DNA of 64,000 bases. It comes from Sabethes cyaneus (Eukaryota; Arthropoda; Insecta; Diptera; Culicidae). The notes beneath the pieces are model-generated. The model saw only the letters and a program-made list of their open reading frames with translations. It was not told where the DNA came from and did no database searches. A program made the translations under genes and the position numbers. This document shows positions 21,815 through 33,306 of the stretch, in pieces. Numbering within the stretch: the stretch's first letter is position 1; each line of letters begins with the position of its first letter. The stretch lies in assembly GCF_943734655.1 (NCBI RefSeq), contig NC_071354.1, positions 181,874,911 through 181,938,910 on the forward strand, read 5' to 3'.

Positions 21815-21930
21815 TCAAGGCAGTGAACAATGAAAAAAACACAACAATGAAATTTCAAGCAGCCGCCGGCCGTAGCGTCTACTTTCATAGGCACTATGTG
21901 CGGCGCTGATTTAGAATTAAATCGTTGATA

Positions 21931-22729
21931 AACAGAATAAATCAAAAGAATGCAACGAAACTTTTACTTATCTGTCAATTTCACCAAATTTGCCGTCAGA
22001 TCACTGAAACAGATCACTAATAGCACTTGTTTTCACACAAAAAAGATACTTTTAGAATAGACACAAATGATACACAAGCTACCATGTTCACCGTATCATC
22101 AAAAAAGTGAAGATACGCTCAACGATTTGGCCACGAATAGCCCAGGGCCGGGTATACCAGAAACAAGTTCTTGACACAGGACTAACGACTATTGCTCCTA
22201 ACGGTGTGGTTCTTTTTTTGTCTCACTTGGTGATGTTTTTCTGAGCCTTCACAGATGTCTTTGAGCTTTTCCACTGGTTTTCGGTGCCATTTCGAATCAA
22301 AGTTTCGATAAACTCATTAAAGAAAACATTTGCTCCACGACATGCACGAGGCACGAGGATATTAAACTAGATCCCCTTTAGTCATTTAAAATGGTCTCTA
22401 ATTCCCCACCATCATCCCTCAAATCAGTCCGAGGATCGCACAAGCTATTTTTAAGGTCCGCGGTCCACAGTTTGGCCATCACTGGTCTGAAGCCTTTAAA
22501 ATATTTGCAGAGCCAAGCGTTTAATTCGGTTATCTGTAACCATCACGGTTTTAGGGATAGTAGTTAAATAAGTAAAATCTATTCGCTTAAAATGATCCTA
22601 TTGACCAACTAACTTATGTATCAAGACTTTAAGTGTATGATTTAAAATAACTGTTCCACGCATGATAAAATACTGTAACTTACAACGAATAGTTGGGACA
22701 TTATAATGTAATAGGAAAAAAAACTATAC
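21931..22729. other. Non-coding stretch beside the LINE 5' end
   Basis: No supported gene. It may contain the outermost 5' UTR of the minus-strand LINE, then presumed coronin intron. The end adjoining 22729 is a splice donor on the minus strand (CAG then GTATAG). Confidence 0.4.
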
Positions 22730-22879
22730 CTGTGAGTTTGTCATACTGTCAACTTCGCAATCGTCGTGTTCGCTGTCCACGTGCTGCTCCGGATCGCTCA
22801 AGCTGAGACCGCCGCTTGCGCCACCAGTTTCCAGCAGCGCTTTCCACTTCTCGGCAAATTCGCTACGGATCTCCTCAAA
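22730..22879 (-). CDS. Candidate upstream coding exon of the coronin gene
   Basis: The minus strand shows an acceptor (TCTATCAG at 22880-22887), 150 nt open in one frame, and a donor (CAG then GTATAG). The 50 codons read FEEIRSEFAEKWKALLETGG, then ASGGLSLSDPEQHVDSEHDD, then CEVDSMTNSQ, an acidic segment with protein-like codon use in an AT-rich setting. Both borders are phase 0, and the next recognised exon downstream on this strand (9614) begins in phase 0 with LWFRGVRPSKFRHVYG. Joining them gives MTNSQ-LWFRGVRPSKF, with a Met at 22744-22742 in the position expected for a coronin start (compare MSW..YRSSKFRHV in CORO2). Membership of the coronin gene is inference from phase, strand and distance. 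The exon itself matches no family I know. Confidence 0.6.
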
Positions 22880-24500
22880 CTGATAGATTCACGACACCAA
22901 CGGTACGATTTAATATTTAAATGTATAATAGGATAAATCACGAATAACAGTAAATCAAAATAAACTTAGTACCTAAGAAATAAGCAAGCAAAAACACTCT
23001 AAAATCCGACCCTTTCTCGCTCTACTAAAAAAAAGATATTATTTCTACATCGAACGAAAACAATTTCCAATTTCACAGAATGTGCCCTTGACTAGGTGCA
23101 GCGCGCCATCAAAATTGACTTCCGCAGTCGACAGGGTGTCGAAAGAGCAAGTGAAAATTACGGAAAGCTCCCAGCAGCAGCAGCAGCAGCAGCAGCATAC
23201 CAATTACTATTGTCTATCGACAAATTTCATGGTCAATTTTCGCACAACCAATTTTTCAAGCTTTCTTCTCACAGAGGGGAAGGTCTCAGTGCCGGCAGGC
23301 GTCAAACCAAATCGTAATTACCGCGAGGTCAACACAAGTACCGTAGTTATACTACACGTTTTACGTACGGAACATTTACCGGTCGTTTTATCGTTTCTCA
23401 GTCGCCTCGCGCAGTAGTAAGTCAGTCAGACAAGTCAGGCAGTTGGACAGCGCGCACAAAACAAGAGAGACGTCGTGATTGATGATTGTCGCGAACGTAG
23501 CAGATGCGGTTATTTAAAAGGTGTAATTCATGATCTCCGCTGGATAATATTCGGTACTCGATGTCTGTTGTTCCATAACGGGCTTTGTTTTGTTCCGCCA
23601 GTGGAAACCGAGTGCGACTCAACCCAGTCACAGTTTCGCTAGATTTGAATATGATTACGGTTTGTTGAACAGCCAATCAAACAACAGCGCAATACAAGAA
23701 CGAAGGTGTACTCTGACAGGTCTGTAAAAAGAAAGAAACCAAAAATAAAAAAATAAATAAATGATGGAGAAAGAAAGAAACTTAAAATACACTTATAATA
23801 AATGGTACTTAAGTTTATGATGAAATCTTGAAAAATTCAAAAACGTACGACAAAACTAATTAAAATACAAAGATAATATACAAAACCAACTGAAAAAAAG
23901 AATGTGTTGTAATTGAATATTTGAGAATTGGTTTTGTTAACATAAGACTATTGCTATAATATGACATTAAAAAACAATTTAGTTCCTTTCATTTGATAAC
24001 GTAATCAAATTTTACACCGTAATTAAAATATAACTGAGCTAAACACATAATTATCAAGTTACGTCACCTCACTTATATAATGACCATTCCGATCCAAAGA
24101 AAGACATTTTCCAAACACCTGTTTAATATTGAAAAAAAAAAACACGATTGTAACAGATCAGTTCACAATCATATCGTGGAAACGGAAGCGCTTGAAATGT
24201 CAACCATACCCATTTGAACTCGGCCTATAAAACCTGATAGCCGGCAGGGTGAACCTGAACGTAAGCAAAGAAAATCAGGAAATTAATCGATTCCTCTATA
24301 GTAGACGAAGCAAAAAAAAAACAAACACTCTTGGCAGGCGGAATCGCGGAATCGCCATCGTTGCGGATCAATTTCCTGCCTGGTATAGCCATCGTGGCTT
24401 GGTTTATCTTTTGCCAGATGGAGGAATCAGTACCAGTAGACAGGCTCTGCCAACTAATAAAGAGCAGTGAAAGTCGTCAAGCAGGCTTCGGCTATCTTCA
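22880..24500. other. Non-coding stretch with (CAG)8
   Basis: No supported gene. A CAG trinucleotide run is at about 23172-23196. The block 23330-23480 is less AT-rich, with TCAGT-like initiator motifs near 23397 and 23424, and could contain a promoter, but nothing here proves it. Confidence 0.35.
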
Positions 24501-24510
24501 TCCGCATTAC

Positions 24511-24619
24511 CGCCGTGGCCGCGACGGCCACGAAACCCAGAGACCGTGCCGCGACCGCCGCCGTGCTCTGTAACCATATCGAAGGAGTTATCAGCTTGTA
24601 CGAGACACTTGTCTTGTTC
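24511..24619 (-). other. Possible exon (weak)
   Basis: A GC-rich island follows a good minus-strand acceptor (ATCATTTCAG ending at 24620), and a GTAATG donor-like site follows at about 24510. Two frames are open. One reads EQDKCLVQADNSFDMVTEHG then a Gly/Arg-rich stretch. The other reads NKTSVSYKLITPSIW then an Ala/Val-rich stretch; only this frame joins the phase-2 exon at 55023 to the phase-0 exon at 22879. GC-rich repeats keep several frames open by chance, so I cannot choose, and the exon itself is uncertain. Confidence 0.25.
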
Positions 24620-25929
24620 CTGAAATGATAGTGAATGATCTCTGTGCGCAATGTTTGACCGGTGCGGTGGGATCAAATCTTAGGTTTTCCAATGCAACAA
24701 CATTCAGATAAAACTCCAGCGTAAAATTAAGCTGCTATGGCAAACATTGTCTGTGTTGGACCGGCGTGTATAGACTTGCAGCGATATCTGGTTTGCGATT
24801 AGAATTTACATTTCAATGATTTCCTCAACAACTGAACAACGGATGGCTCGGTTAATAAACATGCAATTTCGCACCAAATCCAAGTAATAATTGTACTTAT
24901 TCAAAATTATGAAGACAATTTTTGATCTATGAAAAAGCGTATTTTGTCTAGTCATTTTTCTGTCCATACTAAACTTCGTGAATATTTATTTGAAGTCAAA
25001 GTAAATGTTAAATTTGCTTCTGTGCCATAAATCTCTGATTCTGTTTTTGCGATTCACCGCAGGTTAAATATTTATCGGGAACAAGTGCCCAGAAAACATT
25101 GAATGCACAATTATCTCAGAAATAATAGATAAATTTCGAATGCCTTTTGAGAAACATTATCTAACGTTTACTCCGCCTTCTCTTCCTCAACGGTTTGGGT
25201 ACGGTTGTCTGCTTGCCTCTGGTACGTATATTTCAACCACGCGGCAATTGCCTCTTAGCTTAGATACTTCTTACTTATTGCAGATAGATAGTTCATATGT
25301 CTAGTGGTGTTATTTTTAACAACCATTTCTCAGCGATATTGAAGCCGCAACGGTTCACGACCACGACCTGCCACCAACCAACCAGTGCACTTGCTTTACC
25401 ATCCCTGTATGAGATGTAGATATACATTTCCTATAATCGATTAATAGCAAATAGCTATTTTGCGAAAATAACTAGCAAATTGCTTACAATCACGTTTTAG
25501 CCTCCTTATCGGCTGGTTTGTACTTATATCATTATAATCCTTTTATTACCGCCATTCAATGGATAACGGATTATTATCAGCGTACACCGAACCGATAATA
25601 ATAGCGTTGCTTTGATACATGCAGAATGCAGCAATAAAATGTGTTTAAAAATTTCAATGTATCCGCCTATTACGGCGACTATTTATAATTCAATTTATCT
25701 TCACGCTGTCACAGCGATCATTGGTGATCAAGAAAGATCACACATTCGAAAACGCAGCATTTTCAAAAAACCCGAATTAATCCACCTAGCGGTGTGACCT
25801 AGCCTTTCTACTGCCGCAATAATTATTTTTTAATTTCCTAGGAACATCTATAATTAACTTGACTATATTTTTAAATATCCGTTCCGTTCCTTATTATTCA
25901 AAATTCTTATATCTGAAAAAAGGTAATAT
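24620..25929. other. Non-coding AT-rich stretch
   Basis: No supported gene or RNA. GCCTTTCTACT at 25804 is repeated in inverse near 27555 (AGTAGAAAGGC), which may mark the outer ends of a repeat unit of about 1.75 kb. Confidence 0.35.
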
Positions 25930-26110
25930 CTGCATCTGAAAAAATAACTGAGTAGAGCATTAGATATGAAAAACGAAAAAGTGAAATTGGACTTTTTCTT
26001 AGTTGGCGCTCTTTCAGTTAATTATTTTTGCATGAAAATCGAAACTAGAGCTCCTTTGGAATAAACTTTAATGAAAAAATAGTCATTAGTTTGAACGTAT
26101 CGTTTATATG
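25930..26110 (-). repeat. Old inverted copy of the piggyBac-type MITE interior
   Basis: The minus strand aligns with 32300-32470: both read 'ttttcatgcaaaaataatta', then 'gagcgcca' and 'agaaaaagtccaattt', and continue through a shared 'tctaaYgctctacYcag' block. Terminal repeats are missing here, so this is a truncated, older copy of the family intact at 32280-32802. Confidence 0.65.
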
Positions 26111-26629
26111 ATATTGCCCTTTAGATGTTTTAGGAAACGATGAGATCAAAGAAACAAAAGCAGCGCCATAAACATGCTTGAGGATGGCCATATGATCGAC
26201 ATAATTTTCGGCGCTTGTTATTTTTCCTGATATGAGTGGACCCATATTAATTTATGTATTAAAATATGACATACATGACATATGATATTGTCTTTTAAAG
26301 TGTCACTAGCGAAAACAAATTGTACAGAATTATTAGTATTTCTTCCTCTTTTTCATATAAAATTTCTAAGCTCTAGCATCTATTGATTGTAAAAGCATCT
26401 ATTGATGCGCAAAATTTGTTTGAAATTGGTACAAATTTATTTGGGAAAATCAACTCATTAGTATTTTAAATACTATACACCACTATACCTATATGATTAA
26501 ATCAAATACTTTTCTTCGCTTTTTGCTTTGCTCGTCCGATTGCGAGTAACAGCAAGTAAAGAAAATGACAATTGAAATGTTTCTCAATCTTCTTGTATTT
26601 CTATGCAAATTTTAAAATTGCAAATCGCA

Positions 26630-26750
26630 TATACATACATACACACATACACGCATACATACATACACGCATACATACATACATACATACATACATACAT
26701 ACATACATACATACACGCATGTATACATACATACACATACATAACACATT
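26630..26750. repeat. (ACAT)n microsatellite
   Basis: An interrupted tetranucleotide array of ACAT with ACAC and ACGC variants runs from about 26630 to 26750. The Ile-His-Thr-Tyr repeat it encodes in one frame is a by-product and not a protein. Confidence 0.95.
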
Positions 26751-26814
26751 TGAATACAATCGACCCTTGATTAATTTATTTCGATTTTATACATTTTAAC
26801 GGTTTAATATACGG

Positions 26815-27570
<756 letters not shown>

Positions 27571-27749
27571 TTTCAAGCTTTGATCATGAGGATTCTCATT
27601 TACTATGATTTTTGATTCGATTTTCTAAAAATCGACTACTTTAGTTGAGCGATGGGAATAAGGAGATCATCGGAATTACCCGCTTTCACGGTACATGTGG
27701 TCAGTAATTATCTAAAGTTACATACATAAAATATCACAAGCTTCTACGA

Positions 27750-28185
27750 ATATGCTGACGAAAGGTTTTTGTGGGCCAGTTGAAGTCGAACAAGTGATGC
27801 GCCTCTTAGAATCGTCCACTCACACCATAAAGTCATTGTTGCCGTACACAATGTTTCTAGGAGATTGTCGTAGCCATTATCTCGGCCTTAGAATACGTTT
27901 GTGGTGCGATGTGGAACTGTCAATCTTGGATCGTAGAATGTTTGCACCGAAAACAGCTTGGTTGATGTTCCGTCGACCTTCTAATGTTTCGATGCCAATC
28001 AATGCATACCGGTATTCATAAGAAGATAAGTCTTGCGGGTGCGCCCATGGATTTTGTAGTGCGTATCGAAAAAACTTATGCTATATTGATTCGATTCGAA
28101 AAATCCACAATTCTTCATAGGGGATCATGTAATTGACGCGAATTCGAGAATGGATTTTACCAATGAGCAGTACAATGCGCGAAGC
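27750..28185 (-). pseudogene. Jockey-like LINE ORF2 fragment, downstream half
   Basis: The minus strand reads LRALYCSLVKSILEFASI (28185-28130), RIESI..HKFFRYALQNPWA, YEYRYALIGIETLEGRRN, QAVFGANILRSKID and a Leu/Asn-rich tail to about 27750. This is the usual C-terminal region of Jockey/CR1-group ORF2 (RALYCSLVRS...IESVQxKFxRYAL...RxALxGLETLExRR). Stops and frameshifts mark it as dead. It continues the fragment at 29003-29690 across an RTE insertion. Confidence 0.75.
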
Positions 28186-28986
28186 AGCTCTTCAACGAAC
28201 ACCTGAATGGCGCCCAGGCGGTGAACCATGGCGGCGGGGAAAGCGATTTCGACGGTGCAACAAACGGGGAAGAGGTGGCAGCCCCAACGATAGGCGAAGT
28301 CAAGGAGGCCATCATGCAGCTAAAGAACAACAAGTCAGCTGGCATCGAAGCGGAGCTTATTGAAATGGGACCAGAAAAGCTGGCCGTTTGTATACACCGA
28401 CTAATTGTTACAATTTGGGACACGGAACAGCTACCTATAATATCTGACCGACCTATAAAAATGGCGACAAGTTAAACTGCGAGAACTATCGAGCGATCAC
28501 CGTCCTCAATGCCACCTATAAAGTGCTGTTCCAAATGATTTTCCGTCGACTATCACCAATTGCGAACAGATTTGTGGGAACTTATCAAGCCGGCTTCGTC
28601 GAAGGTCGGTCTGCAACGGATCAAATATTTACACTGCAGCAAATCCTCCAAAAGGACCGTGAATACAGAGCTCCCATGCATCATTTGTTCGTTGACTTCA
28701 AAACCGCATATGATACCATCGACCCGAAAGAGCTATGAAAAATCATAGACGAGAACAGCATCCCCAGGAAGCTCATCAAACTGATTAAATCTACGATGCA
28801 TGGTACACAGTGCTGTGTTCGGATTTCGGGTGGATTGTCAACTTCATTCGAATCACACAGAGGGCTTCGTCAAGGTGAAGGTGATATTGATCGACGGCGG
28901 TAGCCCTCAACCGAGTTACATGGAGAAACTTTGTTCAACAGGCTTTGTCTTAGGACGGCAAGCCACCCAAGTAAGTAAGTAAGTAA
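28186..28986 (+). mobile_element. RTE-type insertion with (AAGT)n tail
   Basis: A 5'-truncated, internally deleted RTE copy. The plus strand reads LFNEHLNGAQAVNHGGG, EVKEAIMQLKNNKSAG, IEMGPEKLAVCIHRLI, a KLNCENYRAITVLNATYKVLF region, YQAGFVEGRSATDQIFTLQQ, FVDFKTAYDTIDPKEL (RT catalytic Asp region) and SFESHRGLRQGE. It then passes straight into a short 3' end with an AAGT repeat at about 28974-28989. It is flanked by the 16-bp duplication GTACAATGCGCGAAGC (28170-28185 and 28987-29002). Several frameshifts are present. Confidence 0.85.
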
Positions 28987-29002
28987 GTACAATGCGCGAA
29001 GC

Positions 29003-29690
29003 GGCAGTGAATCGGTGAAGTCAACAGCAACTTTCGAAATGAAACCTAGTTGACGGTTGGCCTTCGCTACAATAGATGAAGAGTGCATTTTAAAAGTCAG
29101 TTGCTAATCTAATAGAACGCCTAAATCCTTGATTTGGTCGACTTCATTCAAAACAGTCCCGTCGATGGAGTATAGTTGAACAGAACAGGATTCTTCAAAC
29201 GCCAATAAGAAATCACACAGCACTTCGCTATACTAATCACAAGACGATTCAGTCAGCACCATCTGGTAAACCTGTTGATCATATCTTGCAGACCGAAACA
29301 ATCATCTAAGTTGCGAATGGCGACGTAAATCTTCAAATCATCTGCGTAGATCAGCATACATCTGTTTGGTACGATCAGGGCCACATCATTGATGAAAAGA
29401 GCGAATAGAAGTGGTCCTAAATAATTTACTTGAGGAACCCCACACTGCGGAGTGAATGTCCTATCTTTACAAATAGTTCTTGTTTTGCCAAATAAGATTT
29501 CAGCCAGTCACACAGTCTATCCGAGAAATGGAGACGACGAAATTTGACGTGCATTATTTCATGGTCCACTGTGTCGAAAGCTGCTTCGATGTCTGTACGT
29601 ACCGCATCAATTTGCATACCACTGTCCATATCGCTTATGCTGAAGGAAGTAAACTCACTGAGGTTCGTCTCTACAGAACGCTACACCTAC
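29003..29690 (-). pseudogene. Jockey-like LINE ORF2 fragment, upstream half
   Basis: The minus strand reads ISDMDSGMQIDAVRTDIEAA then FDTVDHEIMHVKFRRLHFSD (RT palm with catalytic Asp), DWLKSYLAKQELFVKIG, PQCGVPQ (with damage), LGPLLFALFINDVALIVPNR, CMLIYADDLKIYVAI (YADD motif), and, near 29088-29003, MHSSSIVAKANRQLGFISK then VAVDFTDSLPLRALY. The last five residues are duplicated at 28185-28170 because the RTE insertion landed there. Stops and indels mark a relic. Confidence 0.78.
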
Positions 29691-30110
29691 ACCTCAAACT
29701 GTTGTATGCCTGCGAAATATTATTCTGCGATATATCAAACGTGCCTGGTGGCCTGACAACTGGATATCTAACGTGATACCATCAGACACCTGAGAAGACA
29801 AGTCAGGGAGTGGGGTTTAGGTATCCCGACCCTCCTAATGGGGCGTGAGGAATCTGACCTACTAAGCTCTACTCGAGTCTCCAGCCTCAATCCACCCTGG
29901 CACCACCTTATCGGTATTACTTCAGGGAGGATCTCGATGTCATCAACATCATATAGCAACAGAAATTCGAGAACATAGATGGAAGTGGATCGGTCACGCG
30001 CTGGAATCCGGAAGAAGAGGCAGACCCAGGGGCAACGCGGCTTAGCCAACGACATCCAGGCTATTAAAGAGAATCTGTGCTGGCGACAGTTTTCTTACTA
30101 TCATACCAGA
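29660..30110 (+). pseudogene. Non-LTR RT C-terminal fragment
   Basis: The plus strand reads VRLYRT..LKLLYACEI, RYIKRAWWPDNWISN, then EIREHRWKWIGHAL and RRGRPRGN near 29960-30035. This is the tail motif (LLYACETW...CLRYIxRAWWPDNWISN...EIRxxxWKWIGHxLR...RRGRPRGTW) of endonuclease-RT proteins of RTE-like elements, but a different lineage from the copies at 4.4 and 45 kb. It is heavily decayed. Confidence 0.65.
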
Positions 30111-32275
30111 ATTCCTGCTTTCCGAATCCCGAAGATTGCTTTTTCATAGTATTCATAGGAATTACCTTTCCTTTACCCAGTTCTAGTTAACCCAAGAAAT
30201 CGCCTGTTGGATTCTCGCACACACTTCCTATGCGAGGAACTCTTTGAGAAATTCTATGCGAATCTTTTCAGTTCTTCAGGCATAAAATCCATGACGGGTA
30301 TCTGTCGACAGTGGAGATCTCTAATTTCATCCCTACGTTCGGTGGACATAGATTTTCATATTAATGGTTCTACATATTGTAAAATATTTCCGAAAAACAT
30401 TAACAAAAAAGGCTTCAATGTTATTTCCAATTGTTTTAATACAAAAAATTCAATCGAATATCAATTTTTTTCGCTATAATCAACAGTTTTCAATTTATTT
30501 TCTTGAAAAATTCGTTAGCTGTTTGAAAAATTAGTGTTTATATTGTTTATATATTAGTCATTATAAATTATGATATGTGGAAAAAACTACGCAAGACATG
30601 TTGAAAATTTCATTCAAACCAATTTTTCATTTTTGTGATAGATTTCCCCCGAAAAGGCTCTCATTATGTACACAGAGTTGATGGCCATATTAAAAGTTCT
30701 ATTCTATTGAGTCATAAGTAATGAAAACTGCGGAAAATAAAAGTTCGGTTTCGTGTGGGAATTTGTTCGAGTACCTACTTCTTGCATGTTAGCAAATTTC
30801 GGATTATACGTACCGGAAGGTAGCAATTACAAAAAATAACCAAGCTAGCCCAGGTAACCAATAAGCATTAACATTCGTAGTATATCAACCTTTTAATTAC
30901 ATTTCTGTACTATATGTTGCTGTATATTGGCCTTTTGATTGCATAGCTTTCTCCGCACAGTAAGAGGGGTAGTAATAAATAAGGGAGCCGTATATTTGGT
31001 CAGTTTTGACCAGCAGTTTTTAAGCAGGATTTGAGGTATGAGCATTCAATTTATATTTAATTCTTTCATTTGCATTACGTTACGTTAATGTTTGTTGGTT
31101 GCTTAGGAAAATAAACATAATCATAAACAGAATAAACAGACTATTCTTCAATCATAAACCTAAATAAATGGTTCTATCAGAAAATTGAGTTTTACCTAAA
31201 TCTTTGAAGTTATCCAAAACAACATTTTAATCGGATTAGACGGAACTTTTAGGAAAAAAACGAATTTCACTTTTTCATTTGTTTATTAATTAAAAAAAAT
31301 GTTTTGAAAAATTTACATACCTATTTCATTTCATTGAAATTCAGATCATTGCTGTTAAAAAATTTTTTTTCTGAAAATTATTTGATATATACCAATTGGA
31401 AAAAAACTCAGAAAAAAAAATTTTTGTGTCAAACGTAAACCTATATAACCGTCAATAATATTGACAAACGATAATTTGTTACGAATGAACATTCAGTGAA
31501 AGAGGAAGTAACAAGAAAATGCTTCCGTCATGTTTCTTATCTAAAGCCCTCATTTGATAAGAGAAAACTAGTTTGATGCTGTTGAACTCACTAAAAACTA
31601 TCTAGGTTTCTCTTTTTAGCCAAAACGATATAGCAAGCAGGCTGGAGAACGTCTAACTCAAAATTATTGATTCGCTTTTTCATATTCGTATCCTTGGCCG
31701 TACCGTATGTAAGTATATGAATATAAAGAAGGCTCTTCTTTATTGTCCGACCTCGAAACAAAATGTTGTTTGCATCGAGCGGTAGGTACGTAGTACGATA
31801 AAGTCCTATTTAGTCACCGATTTTTGTTTCGACGTTGCAATTCAACCATCATAAGGAAAACCCGGTCGGTCGGAGCCTCGTTCTAAATAAACATGCACAT
31901 AATGTCGCCGACAATCGGGCACGATGTGTCATCCATCCATTGCCCCATATCAAGCTGCTGGCAAACACGTTCGGATCGGATGGGTAAACTATGTGTACAC
32001 GGCCACCGCACCGTTAGTACCCACCCAGTAACATCAATAAGCGAAATGAATATAGATCACTGGTTAGTTGGCTGATAAGGAAATAAGCTGGTGATTTAAA
32101 ACAAAAAGTTGCAATTCAAGTATAGTCTAAAATCATGATATCTGCGGATTAGCATTCATGATTGATGCTGCGCCTTGAGGTTCAGTACTATAATCAATGG
32201 GACAGAGAGGTAAAAAACTGTTTGTCGTGTTTTCATTTACAGGTCCATTCAATTTTCAATTTGATGCCAATTAAT
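30111..32275. other. Non-coding AT-rich stretch
   Basis: No gene, RNA gene or recognised mobile element. The open frames at 30207-30479 and 31893-32075 (plus) show no domain. Confidence 0.5.
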
Positions 32276-32279
32276 TTAA

Positions 32280-32802
32280 CCCTCTAACGGGCAACATCGT
32301 AAAAACGATGCGATCAAGCTAAAGACTGTTTTATCATGAAAGTACACTCAAAAGAACCTTAAGTTCTCATTTTCATGCAAAAATAATTATCTTGAGGAGC
32401 GCCAGGTTAGAAAAAGTCCAATTTCTCTTTTTCGTTTTTCATGTCTAACGCTCTACCCAGATATTTTTTCAATTCAAATACATTGCAAAATTGATATAAA
32501 GCATGAAATTTACTCATAGAAAATTTTTATGGTCAATCGTTTCGTTCTAGATATGCTTTTTCATCAAAAGTAAAAAAGGAAATATTCGTGCATTAATTAT
32601 TTTCGAAATTTTTCGGAATTTTTGTTTTTGAAAAATGATAACTTTTGAATGCATAGTCAGAATGTTGTGATATTAATATCAAAATGTCAAGAAATCTGTT
32701 CTGAACCCATTTTGCATATTGTCAATTTAACAAAAAATTCGTATGCGGCTCTGGAGCTCCAAAAGCGAAGGCCGTCTACAGACGGCCTTACCCGTTAGAG
32801 GG
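32280..32802. mobile_element. piggyBac-type MITE with TTAA target duplication
   Basis: It starts CCCTCTAACGGG and ends CCCGTTAGAGGG, a perfect 12-bp TIR, flanked on both sides by TTAA (32276-32279 and 32803-32806), the hallmark of piggyBac transposition. Each end has its own subterminal hairpin: CATCGT-AAAA-ACGATG at 32295-32310, and a 10-bp stem AAGGCCGTCT/AGACGGCCTT at 32768-32789. It is 523 bp and has no transposase. Confidence 0.88.
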
Positions 32803-33001
32803 TTAAATAATTTAGCAAGCATCAAATGAGATTCCTCACTTACCTACTGTGTTACATTAATCTATTAAGATTAGTGCGACAATGTACAAATTTTATATTC
32901 CGTCACCTAAGTTTTCGAACGAGACTTCAATTTAAATTAGGGTCTAATGGAATATCGATGCACACTGTGGAATATGAAAGATGGTTGCACCGTTTACGAG
33001 T

Positions 33002-33298
33002 AAAGATGTCCGTTAATCGTTCGAATAATTCATCTAATCGAATAACACAAAGAATATTCGAATAATTTTTAATCGAATATTGCCAGCACGAGTAGTTGAA
33101 TTAATCGAATAGTTCAGTCAGTACGAATAATTCTCGTTAATTGTTCATAATCGTTTGATTAATCGAATTATTCAAAGAAATATTCGAATATTTTTAATCG
33201 AACACTACTAGCACGAATAGTTGAATTAATCGATTAGTTCAGACAACGCTCACCGATTAATCGGTAATAGAATATTTGAAAATTTCGAACGTCACTAC
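33002..33298. mobile_element. hAT-type MITE with internal 125-bp duplication
   Basis: It is flanked by the 8-bp direct repeat TTACGAGT (32994-33001 and 33299-33306). The ends are weakly inverted (AAAGATGTCCG.. and ..CGAACGTCACTAC). Inside, a unit rich in ATTCGAAT and TTAATCGA is present twice with period 125 (for example AGTTGAATTAATCGA starting near 33094 and 33219). Confidence 0.65.
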
Positions 33299-33306
33299 TT
33301 ACGAGT

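Larger units (their letters stand above)
17395..21930 (-). mobile_element. Near-complete two-ORF non-LTR retrotransposon (CR1/Jockey group)
   Basis: The minus strand holds, in order, a GC-richer 5' region, ORF1 (21814-20336), ORF2 (20335-17531) and an AT-rich 3' region ending in TTATTATTATTA-like sequence near 17395-17420. Both ORFs are uninterrupted apart from the UAG between them, which implies a recent insertion compared with the other LINE debris here. Exact ends and TSD were not resolved; the 5' end may lie beyond 21930. If the upstream coronin exon assignment is right, it sits inside a coronin intron in the gene's own orientation. Confidence 0.85.

Noticed and set aside
24404..24676. 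Gly/Arg-rich minus-strand frame as an RGG-box protein
   Set aside because: GC-rich trinucleotide composition leaves more than one frame open; kept only as a weak exon candidate.
26572..26799. Open frame through the ACAT repeat encoding Ile-His-Thr-Tyr repeats
   Set aside because: A pure microsatellite with no stop by composition; no coding evidence.
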